Assembly: GCA_934525735.1 (NCBI GenBank)
Contig: CAKSZM010000052.1
Location: forward strand, 1-13,124
Source: an uncultured Faecalibacterium sp.
GTDB taxonomy: Bacteria; Bacillota; Clostridia; Oscillospirales; Ruminococcaceae
Direction: 5' to 3'
Length of the DNA: 13,124 nucleotides
This document shows, one piece after another, positions 6,013 to 11,608 of this stretch. Position 1 is the first letter of the stretch; every line of letters begins with the position of its first letter. The notes beneath the pieces are model-generated. The model did not search any database and was not told the DNA's origin. It worked only from the letters and a program-made list of their open reading frames with translations. Position numbers and translations under genes: made by a program.

Positions 6013-7607
6013 TTTGCTTCCTCCTTTTTCTGCAGCTCTGCCCGCAGCTTTTCCAGCATGGTATCCATTTCCTTGTGCTTGAACTGGTAGCTTGCCTTGT
6101 TGGCAATGAACCGGGCCGAGATGGGCATGAACTCGGTGACGACCTTCAGGCCGTTTTCCCGCAGGGTGGTTCCGGTCTCCACGATATCCACGATGACGTC
6201 CGACAGCCCCAGAATGGGTGCCAGTTCGATGGAACCGTTCAGCTTGATGATATCGATATCCCGCCCCATGGATGCGTAGTAGCTCTTGGCGATGTTGACG
6301 AATTTGGTGGCCACCCGCACCGGGCGGCTGGGGTCGTCTTTGTAGTCCGCCGGAGCCGCCACGCACATGCGGCACTTGCCAAGGCCGGTATCCAAAAGCT
6401 CGTACACATCGGCGGAAGCTTCGGTGAGGATGTCCTTGCCCACGATGCCCACATCCGCCGCGCCGTGCTCGACGTAAATGGCCACATCGCTGGGCTTGAC
6501 GAGGAAGTAGCGGATGCCCGCCTCCGGGTTTTCCACCACCAGTTTGCGGGTGGCGTTGTAATCCTCCGGGCAGCCGTAGCCGATGCCCGCCAAAAGGTTA
6601 TAGACCTTATCGCCCAGACGGCCCTTCGGCAGTGCCACGTTCAGCATCACCCTGTCGGTGCTGTTCTTCTGCACCGGCGGCAGGGGAGCGCTCAGGCGGT
6701 CCAGCTCATCCAGATAGACGGCAAACCCGATGGCTCCGGCACCGGGGGTGAACTTCTGCATCAGCAGGTCGTACCGGCCGCCCTTGAGCAGCGGCCGGGG
6801 CAGGGCCTTGAGGTAGCCCTGAAAGACAAGACCGTTGTAGTACTCCATCTCACCGGCCAGGGTCATATCCAGCCGGATGGTGCCCTCCATCCATGCCAAC
6901 GGCCCGGCCAGCGCTTTCAGCTCGGCCACGGCGGCCTGCATGGCGTCGTTCCGGCACAGGGCCTCCGCCTTTGCAAGGGTCTCGCCGTATCCGCCGGAAA
7001 GGCTCAGCACGCTGCACAGGGTGTCAGCCGCCGTCTCATCCAGCCCGGCGGCCTTTGCGCCCGACCGCAGCTCGTGGGCGTTCTTTTCCCGCAGTTTTTC
7101 CAGCAGGGCCGCACGGGCGGCGGCGGGCACTTCCAGCGCATCGAACAGGCCGAAGAGATAGCCCATGTGGCTCACTTCCAGCACCCATTCGGCGCCCAGC
7201 TGCCCCAGCGACTGCGCCGCCAGACACACGGCCTGCTGCACTTCCGCTTCGCCCACTTTGCCCAGCACTTCCAGACCCATCTGGGAGATTTCCTTGAAGG
7301 TGTGGCTCTCAGCCGAGGGGCGGTAGACGTTTTCGTGATAATAATACCGCAGGGTCTCGCCGGGGGCGGGCTGTGCCGTCTTGGCGATGGAGAGGGTCAC
7401 GTCCGGCTTGAGCGCCAGCAGGCGGCCGTCCAGATCGGTAAAGGTGATGACCTGCTCCGACGAAAGGAAGCTGCGGTTTTCCTGATACAGGCCGTATTCC
7501 TCAAACCGGCCCATGTGGTACTTGCGGCAGCCCGCCGCCTCGTACAGTGCCCGCAGGGCAAAGGAGGCGCGCTCCTTGGGCTGCAGACTTTCCAGACTGA
7601 ATTTCAT
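6009..7607 (-). CDS. hisZG: HisZ-HisG fusion: ATP phosphoribosyltransferase regulatory and catalytic subunits in one chain
   Basis: Catalyses the committed step, ATP + PRPP to PR-ATP. One open frame of 532 codons joins two proteins usually encoded apart. Residues 1 to about 306 are HisZ, a histidyl-tRNA-synthetase paralogue: motif 2 region RYYYHENVYRPS (87-98), motif 3 region GGRYDLLM (276-283) and GAIGFAVYLDEL (291-302). The HisRS substrate motif RGLDYYT is replaced by AGEMEYYNG (251-259), which fits loss of tRNA charging. After a proline-rich linker (about 307-318), residues 319-532 are short-form HisG: NVALPKGRLG (323-332), KPSDVAIYVEHG (371-382) and the PRPP-binding loop VETGTTLRENG (476-486). 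The C-terminal ACT-like domain of long-form HisG is missing, as expected when HisZ serves that role. AGGGGG precedes the ATG. It is the first gene of the operon. A sequencing error that merged two adjacent genes cannot be excluded by eye, but there is no start or ribosome site at the junction. Confidence 0.95.
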   Translation of the reverse strand: MKFSLESLQPKERASFALRALYEAAGCRKYHMGRFEEYGLYQENRSFLSSEQVITFTDLDGRLLALKPDVTLSIAKTAQPAPGETLRYYYHENVYRPSAESHTFKEISQMGLEVLGKVGEAEVQQAVCLAAQSLGQLGAEWVLEVSHMGYLFGLFDALEVPAAARAALLEKLREKNAHELRSGAKAAGLDETAADTLCSVLSLSGGYGETLAKAEALCRNDAMQAAVAELKALAGPLAWMEGTIRLDMTLAGEMEYYNGLVFQGYLKALPRPLLKGGRYDLLMQKFTPGAGAIGFAVYLDELDRLSAPLPPVQKNSTDRVMLNVALPKGRLGDKVYNLLAGIGYGCPEDYNATRKLVVENPEAGIRYFLVKPSDVAIYVEHGAADVGIVGKDILTEASADVYELLDTGLGKCRMCVAAPADYKDDPSRPVRVATKFVNIAKSYYASMGRDIDIIKLNGSIELAPILGLSDVIVDIVETGTTLRENGLKVVTEFMPISARFIANKASYQFKHKEMDTMLEKLRAELQKKEEAK

Positions 7608-7726
7608 GTCGGTTCCCCCTGTTTCTTACACGTTCTTTTCCCGCACCGGCTCTTTCCGGCACTTTTCCGCTCCTCTATGCGGGCGCGGTGCCTTCCGCGC
7701 ATATCCTCTGCAATGATCCTGTCTTT
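7608..7726 (-). other. Leader of the his operon, with a possible 32-codon upstream ORF
   Basis: About 110 bases separate the predicted start of transcription from hisZG. I see no T-box or terminator/antiterminator pair. A small frame starts at 7702 (MRGRHRARIEERK...), runs 32 codons, and its TGA (7604-7606) overlaps the hisZG ATG as ATGA. It is rich in Arg and Lys with rare AGG/AGA/ATA codons and a single His codon, and its purine-rich GAGG lies only two bases from the ATG. It may well be chance. GCACCG and CGGTGC within the leader could form a weak long-loop stem. Confidence 0.4.
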
Positions 7727-7755
7727 ATTTTACTTTATCTTGATAAAGTTGTAAA
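7727..7755 (-). promoter_or_regulatory. Promoter of the his operon
   Basis: On the minus strand, -35 TTTACA (7750-7755) and -10 TAAAAT (7727-7732) are separated by exactly 17 bases, five of six matches to each sigma-A consensus box. Transcription would start near 7720, about 110 bases before hisZG. It is the best promoter match in the gap after trxA. Confidence 0.8.
7732..7749. promoter_or_regulatory. Palindromic operator candidate in the his promoter spacer
   Basis: ACTTTATCTTGATAAAGT is a perfect 8-2-8 inverted repeat that fills the whole spacer and touches the -10 box. A dimeric repressor bound here would block RNA polymerase. TrpR-family regulators (YerC/HisR) are proposed his regulators in Firmicutes; assigning one here is inference, as the site's protein is not in the window. 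Confidence 0.7.
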
Positions 7756-7783
7756 GTGTAAAAGTAACGGTGTCTCCCGCTTC

Positions 7784-7812
7784 ATGATACAATTTTTCTG
7801 TGCGTTTGTACA
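7784..7812 (-). promoter_or_regulatory. Possible second upstream his promoter
   Basis: TGTACA (7807-7812) and TATCAT (7784-7789) are 17 bases apart on the minus strand, with 4/6 and 5/6 consensus matches. It lies about 55 bases upstream of the main promoter. It could be a weak promoter or chance. Confidence 0.3.
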
Positions 7813-7828
7813 GGAATGCGAAAATGTT

Positions 7829-7847
7829 TCACCGCCGGACGGCGTGA
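7829..7847. repeat. GC-rich hairpin resembling one in the hisH-hisA array
   Basis: TCAC-C-GCCG and CGGCGTGA pair around GA with one bulged C. The core closely resembles the inner stem at 2225-2244. It lies between the trxA terminator and the his promoters. It has no U-tract, so a terminator role is unlikely. Confidence 0.5.
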
Positions 7848-7865
7848 CATGATGGGGAGCGGAAA

Positions 7866-7904
7866 CAGAAAAGCCACCCGCAGGCTTTGCGGATGGCTTT
7901 TCTG
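7866..7904 (-). terminator. Intrinsic terminator of trxA
   Basis: The arms at 7866-7882 and 7888-7904 form a 17-bp stem with a 5-base loop. The only plus-strand mismatch (C7878/A7893) becomes a G-U pair in minus-strand RNA, so the stem is complete in trxA mRNA. The distal arm ends in CUUUUCUGUUU. It starts about 15 bases after the trxA stop codon and insulates the his promoter. Confidence 0.85.
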
Positions 7905-7918
7905 ATACGCTATAAGAT

Positions 7919-8227
7919 TTACCCCAGCAGCGCCAGCACACCGGCCTTGGGGCGGGCGCCCACGGCCTGATTGACCAGCTTACCGTCCCGGAACACCAGC
8001 AGGGTGGGGATGCTCATGACACCGAATTCCCCGGCCAGTTCCGGCTGCTCGTCCACGTTCACCTTGCCCACCTTGATGTCGGTGCGCTCCTCGGCCACTT
8101 CGTCCACGATGGGGCTGAGCATGCGGCAGGGGCCGCACCAGCTGGCCCAGAAGTCCAGCAGGACAGGCTTTGTGCTCTGCAGCACTTCCTGCGCAAAGTT
8201 TTCTTTCGTGATGGTGATGACTGCCAT
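7919..8227 (-). CDS. trxA: Thioredoxin
   Basis: Small cytoplasmic dithiol protein that reduces protein disulfides, such as those in ribonucleotide reductase and peroxidases. It has 102 residues, slightly short of the usual 104-109 because the C-terminal helix ends early. The redox motif WCGPC is at residues 30-34, the buried aspartate is D25 (LLDFWASW), and the cis-proline is P74 (SIPTLL). No signal peptide is present, so it stays in the cytoplasm. AGGAGG lies 6-7 bases before the ATG. It stands alone between two terminators. No thioredoxin reductase gene is in the window. Confidence 0.97.
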   Translation of the reverse strand: MAVITITKENFAQEVLQSTKPVLLDFWASWCGPCRMLSPIVDEVAEERTDIKVGKVNVDEQPELAGEFGVMSIPTLLVFRDGKLVNQAVGARPKAGVLALLG

Positions 8228-8273
8228 ATTATTTTACCTCCTGAAGGGTGGTTTGTATTTCACTGACAGCATC

Positions 8274-8279
8274 AGTATA
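8274..8279 (-). promoter_or_regulatory. Probable -10 box of trxA
   Basis: TATACT (minus strand) lies about 47 bases before the trxA start. No good -35 is present at 17 bases (GGAAAA), so an activator or a weak promoter is possible. Confidence 0.4.
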
Positions 8280-8324
8280 CCCCGTCCGAGGCTGCTTTTT
8301 CCGTAACCGGGTCACACAAGGGTG

Positions 8325-8365
8325 CAGAAAAGCCCGGAGCAGGAAGAAAGAATACTGCTCCGGGC
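8325..8365 (-). terminator. Intrinsic terminator of the flavoprotein reductase gene
   Basis: GCCCGGAGCAG (8332-8342) and CTGCTCCGGGC (8355-8365) form a perfect 11-bp GC-rich stem with a 12-base loop. In minus-strand RNA it is followed by UUUUCUGC. It lies about 38 bases after the reductase stop codon and upstream of the trxA promoter, so trxA is its own unit. Confidence 0.88.
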
Positions 8366-8403
8366 AAGAGAATCGCTTATTTCAGTGTTGTGTCAGCAGG
8401 GTA

Positions 8404-10464
8404 TCAGACACCGGCCACGCAGTTCTTGCCGGCGATGTAGCCGTAGTAGACGCACAGGCTGTGGCTGATGCCGCGCATGCAGATGGGGTATTCCACTGCG
8501 TAGCGGCTGCCCTGCACATTGCCGCAGACATACAGGCCCTTGATGATGTCGCGCTTGGGGCTGGCGGGGTCCTCCTCGGTGAAGGTGTGGCAGTTCTCGT
8601 CGCTCTCCAGGCCGCCCACGCACACCAGCATGGAAGTGGTGCCCCACTGGCATGCATAGTACGGGGGATTCTCCAGCGCGAACATCCGGCTTGCGGGCTT
8701 GCCGAAGTCATCGTCGGAACCGGCCTTGGCCAGCTCGTTGTAGCGCTCGACGGAAGCCAGCGCATTATCCAGTGCATCGCCCTCAAAGCCGCACTGGGTC
8801 AGCAGGTCTTCCAGTGTATCGGCCTTGAACTGATAAGCCTCGGCCTTTGCGCTGATCTTGGTGTACTGACGGTCGGTGTAGTTGGGGTTGGACTCATCCT
8901 CATCCTCGGGGATGATGTAGCACAGGCCGCCGTGGTTTGCGGGCATGTAGGGCACCTCTTCGCCCCACTTGGAGTCGTACAGCTGGAAGGAGGTGCACTC
9001 GGGCTGCAGCTCGATCTGGTTTTCCAGCTGCTGGCCGGGGATGCACTCGTTCATGAAGCGGTCGCCGCGCTTGTTGATCTGCAGGAAGGGGGTCACGCCC
9101 ATGCCGCTGCCCATGTGGTGGGTCATCGGTGCGTGGAAATCCTGCACCTTTGCGCCAATCCATGCGCCCATGCGCAGGCCGTCGCCGGTCTCCACGGTCT
9201 TGCCCTCCACGTCAACGCCCAGCATACCCATGGCACCCATGTTGGCGATCTTCTTCTCCACGATCTCGGGAGCAAAATGCTTCATGATCTTCTCGTCGCC
9301 GGAGTTGTCGCCGGTAGCCAGGATCACGCCCTTGGAAGCGTTGAGCTGGATGTACTTGTTGTCATTCTGTGCGTCGCGGATGATCACGCCGGTCACGCGG
9401 CCGTCGCTGTCCTTCAGCAGCTTGGTGCCGAAGCAGCCGAAGAAGGTCTGTGCGCCGTTCTCAATGGCCTTGTTCAGGTTGGCTTCCACTATAAAGCCCT
9501 GCTGATCCTTGCGGGAAGAGCGGAACTCCATGCTGGAAGGGAAGGTGGGGAACTCTTCGTTGCGGTAATCGTAGTGCTCGGGCTGAGGCCATGCCAGCGG
9601 CACCAGAATGCCCTTGTCGAACTGCTCCTGGGTCACGGCCTCACGGGTGGAGTCGCAGATGGTCAGCTCGGGGTAAGCCTCGATGAACCAGTCCATGACC
9701 TCGTGTGCATGGGAAGCCCACTTTTTCAGGATGGAGCGCTTGTTGCGGTAGGTGCACTCGCGCATCAGGCGGTCGACCACAACATCCTCGTCCACGATGT
9801 TCTCGCGTCCCCAGCGCTTGTTCAGGGTGCCGTTCAGCAGGGCATACTCGCCGCTGCGGCAGTTGAAGGAAGAGCTCTTTTCCACGATGGCAACTTTTGC
9901 GCCCTCCTCGGCAGCCGCACGGGCAGCGCAGACGCCGGACAGACCGGCGCCGATGATGACCACATCAAAGTCCTGGGTCTCACTGGCCTGCACGTCCGGC
10001 TCTTCGCCCAGCCAGTCATCGCCGGTATCCCCGGCGGTATCTGCAGCAGGCTCTTCGGAAGCAACGCCCATAGCCTGCTCGATGCAGCTGGCGGCAGCCT
10101 TCTTGACCGCGTTGGTGGTGACGGTGGCGCCGGAAACATTGTCGATCTCAGCGTTCTGTGCCGCCATGATGGCATCCTGCAGGGTGGGAGCAGCCACGCC
10201 GCCGATGCTCTCGGTCTCGTTGGAAGCATCGATGACCACATCGGTGATAGCGGTCTCGCTGAAGGTCATGGTGACCTTCACCTCGCCGATGCCGGTAGCC
10301 GTGCCGGTGTAGGTGCCGGGGGTGTAGACAGCATCGCCGGAAGCGGATGCCGCAGTGCCGGAGGAACTTGCGGAGTTGCAGGCAGCCAGAGCGCCGGCGG
10401 TGACACCGCTCATTGCGGCGGCAGCGGCAACTTTCAGAAAGCCTTTGCGGGAGATCTTTTCCAT
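8404..10464 (-). CDS. Exported FMN-binding / FAD-dependent reductase, fumarate-reductase flavoprotein family
   Basis: 686 residues. The N-terminus has a Tat-like but RK-variant motif SRKGFLK (5-11), a hydrophobic stretch and a lipobox LAAC with C29, predicting a surface lipoprotein. Residues about 47-131 are an FMN-binding domain with DNVSGAT (108-114), the pattern to which ApbE attaches FMN at the last threonine (T114). After an acidic linker, residues 166-683 are an FAD_binding_2 reductase: GAGLSG (172-177), E195 as likely ribose ligand, TGDGLRMG (426-433), GDRFMNE (467-473) and C-terminal GLYVCGNVQGSRYAVEYP (643-660). No haem motif (CxxCH) is present. The family includes fumarate and urocanate reductases and other gut-bacterial reductases that use organic acceptors. 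The NE-x3-R pattern I expect of fumarate reductases is not evident (NECIPGQQ here), so the acceptor is unknown. The ATG is preceded by AAGGAG. A divergent lysR gene suggests substrate-dependent control. Confidence 0.92.
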   Translation of the reverse strand: MEKISRKGFLKVAAAAAMSGVTAGALAACNSASSSGTAASASGDAVYTPGTYTGTATGIGEVKVTMTFSETAITDVVIDASNETESIGGVAAPTLQDAIMAAQNAEIDNVSGATVTTNAVKKAAASCIEQAMGVASEEPAADTAGDTGDDWLGEEPDVQASETQDFDVVIIGAGLSGVCAARAAAEEGAKVAIVEKSSSFNCRSGEYALLNGTLNKRWGRENIVDEDVVVDRLMRECTYRNKRSILKKWASHAHEVMDWFIEAYPELTICDSTREAVTQEQFDKGILVPLAWPQPEHYDYRNEEFPTFPSSMEFRSSRKDQQGFIVEANLNKAIENGAQTFFGCFGTKLLKDSDGRVTGVIIRDAQNDNKYIQLNASKGVILATGDNSGDEKIMKHFAPEIVEKKIANMGAMGMLGVDVEGKTVETGDGLRMGAWIGAKVQDFHAPMTHHMGSGMGVTPFLQINKRGDRFMNECIPGQQLENQIELQPECTSFQLYDSKWGEEVPYMPANHGGLCYIIPEDEDESNPNYTDRQYTKISAKAEAYQFKADTLEDLLTQCGFEGDALDNALASVERYNELAKAGSDDDFGKPASRMFALENPPYYACQWGTTSMLVCVGGLESDENCHTFTEEDPASPKRDIIKGLYVCGNVQGSRYAVEYPICMRGISHSLCVYYGYIAGKNCVAGV

Positions 10465-10505
10465 CTTGTTTGCTCCTTTTTCTTTCTTCTCTTCTTCTCG
10501 TTTCT

Positions 10506-10523
10506 GCGGGATTTTTATCCCGC
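10506..10523 (-). other. Leader hairpin of the reductase mRNA
   Basis: GCGGGAT (10506-10512) and ATCCCGC (10517-10523) form a perfect 7-bp stem with a four-base loop, between the promoter and the start codon. It has no U-tract. A role in mRNA stability is possible but not shown. Confidence 0.5.
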
Positions 10524-10533
10524 TCCGACACTT

Positions 10534-10563
10534 AGTATAAAATATAACGAAGTAAAATGGAAA
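10534..10563 (-). promoter_or_regulatory. Promoter of the reductase gene
   Basis: -10 TATACT (10534-10539) with a weak -35 TTTCCA (10558-10563) at 18 bases, on the minus strand. The poor -35 would suit activation by the divergent LysR protein. The region just upstream is A/T-rich. Confidence 0.55.
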
Positions 10564-10582
10564 CAAAAAATTTTTGCCGCAG

Positions 10583-10601
10583 TGATAAAAGCTCTTTATC
10601 A
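10583..10601. promoter_or_regulatory. Probable LysR-type binding site between reductase and lysR
   Basis: TGATAAAAGCTCTTTATCA is a perfect 7-5-7 inverted repeat that contains a T-N11-A core (T10586, A10598), the usual LysR-box pattern. It overlaps the predicted -35 of lysR and sits about 44 bases upstream of the reductase -10, the classic arrangement for self-repression plus activation of the divergent gene. Confidence 0.65.
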
Positions 10602-10623
10602 GTCTCCATTGATGTGCTATACT
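10595..10623 (+). promoter_or_regulatory. Promoter of the lysR gene
   Basis: Extended -10 TGC-TATACT (10615-10623) with a weak -35 TTTATC (10595-10600) at 17 bases. The -35 is the right arm of the palindrome at 10583-10601, which suggests autorepression. Confidence 0.6.
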
Positions 10624-10668
10624 GAAAGCAATCTTATTCTGCCCGCCGGGAAAGGAGAGGTTTCGCCC

Positions 10669-11559
10669 ATGAACGACCGCCAGCTGCTGTGTTTTCTCAC
10701 CCTGAGCCGGACGCTGAATTTTACCGCCGCCGCCCGGGAGCTGTACTGCACCCAGCCCGCCCTGAGCTACCAGATCCGCAATCTGGAAAAAGAGCTGGAT
10801 CTTGCCCTGTTCACCCGCAGCACCACCCAGGTGGCCCTGACCGAGGCCGGCCGGGCTTTTGCGCCCCGTGCGGCAGAGATCTACCGCAGCATGCTGAACG
10901 CCCGCACGACGCTGAAAGCGTTTGCCCCGCAGCGCACCCTGACCCTGCGTCTTCCGCCTGTGCTGCTGCAGCGGGACCCCATCTACCCCATCCTGATGGC
11001 GCAGCTTCATGCCGCTTTGCCGGGGTACGAATTTGCAATGGACACCCGGCCCATCTCCCACAGCCCGCACGAAATGCTGTGTTCGGAAGCGGACGCCGCC
11101 CTGTATCTGCCGTTTGTTCCTTTGCAGCCGGAGGTGGAAAGCCTGCCGGTCGTGCACAACACATTTTATCTGATCGTCTCGCCGGAGCATCCGCTTGCAG
11201 GCCGCCGGACTTTGGAGCTGGCTGACCTGACCGGGCAGCAGATCTTCTACGAGCCGCTGTATCAGGATATGGTGGGCTACACCCGTGCACAGCCCGGGAT
11301 CTCCTTCCACACACCCAGCTGGCGCATGGTGGAAAATTACGAGTGCGTTTACAACGACCTTTTGGCCGGGCGGGGAATGTTCCTGTGCCCGATGAAATAC
11401 CCGGCCTTCCCGGCGGCATGGTATCTGCCGCTGCAGCTGGCCCTGCCGGACACCTGCCTGCTGACCCTGCGGGACGACCCCCGGCCCGAGATCGGGACCC
11501 TGCGGAATGTGTTCGCCGACGTATACGCAAACCGCGCCAAGCTGCTGGGTGAAGCATAA
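10669..11559 (+). CDS. LysR-family transcriptional regulator
   Basis: 296 residues, typical for the family. An N-terminal winged helix-turn-helix occupies about residues 1-60 (FLTLSRTLNFTAAARELYCT, then QPALSYQIRNLEKEL, LFTR and LTEAG). A linker helix follows, and residues 90-290 form the effector-binding domain. The frame is open far upstream, antisense to the reductase, but the conserved start MNDRQLLCFL and AAGGAGAGG (10652-10660) fix the ATG at 10669. It is divergent from the flavoprotein reductase gene, sharing a 204-base control region with a LysR-type palindrome, so it probably regulates the reductase in response to its acceptor or a related compound. The effector is unknown. It ends at a terminator shared with the convergent transketolase genes. 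Confidence 0.95.
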   Translation: MNDRQLLCFLTLSRTLNFTAAARELYCTQPALSYQIRNLEKELDLALFTRSTTQVALTEAGRAFAPRAAEIYRSMLNARTTLKAFAPQRTLTLRLPPVLLQRDPIYPILMAQLHAALPGYEFAMDTRPISHSPHEMLCSEADAALYLPFVPLQPEVESLPVVHNTFYLIVSPEHPLAGRRTLELADLTGQQIFYEPLYQDMVGYTRAQPGISFHTPSWRMVENYECVYNDLLAGRGMFLCPMKYPAFPAAWYLPLQLALPDTCLLTLRDDPRPEIGTLRNVFADVYANRAKLLGEA

Positions 11560-11600
11560 AAAATACCGCTGTACCGGCGAACGGCACAGCGGTATTTTTT
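11558..11600. terminator. Bidirectional intrinsic terminator between lysR and transketolase
   Basis: A perfect 15-bp stem (11558-11572 with 11586-11600) has six A on one side and six T on the other, so it gives a GC-rich hairpin with a U-tract in both directions. The loop holds a small CCG/CGG pairing. It overlaps the last two bases of the lysR stop codon and lies 8 bases after the transketolase stop. Confidence 0.92.
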
Positions 11601-11608
11601 AAACAGAG

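Noticed and set aside
7608..7726. T-box or His attenuator upstream of hisZG
   Set aside because: The leader is only about 110 bases, has no recognisable T-box element, no run of His codons and no terminator followed by U residues.
6075..7754. A 559-codon plus-strand open frame opposite hisZG
   Set aside because: Antisense shadow of hisZG; composition is His/Gln/Gly-rich as expected from reverse-reading biased codons.
8248..11559. A plus-strand open frame of 1103 codons that runs antisense through the whole reductase gene into lysR
   Set aside because: The first 800 or so codons mirror the strongly biased codons of the reductase and show no family features. The real LysR start is at 10669 with its own ribosome site and promoter.
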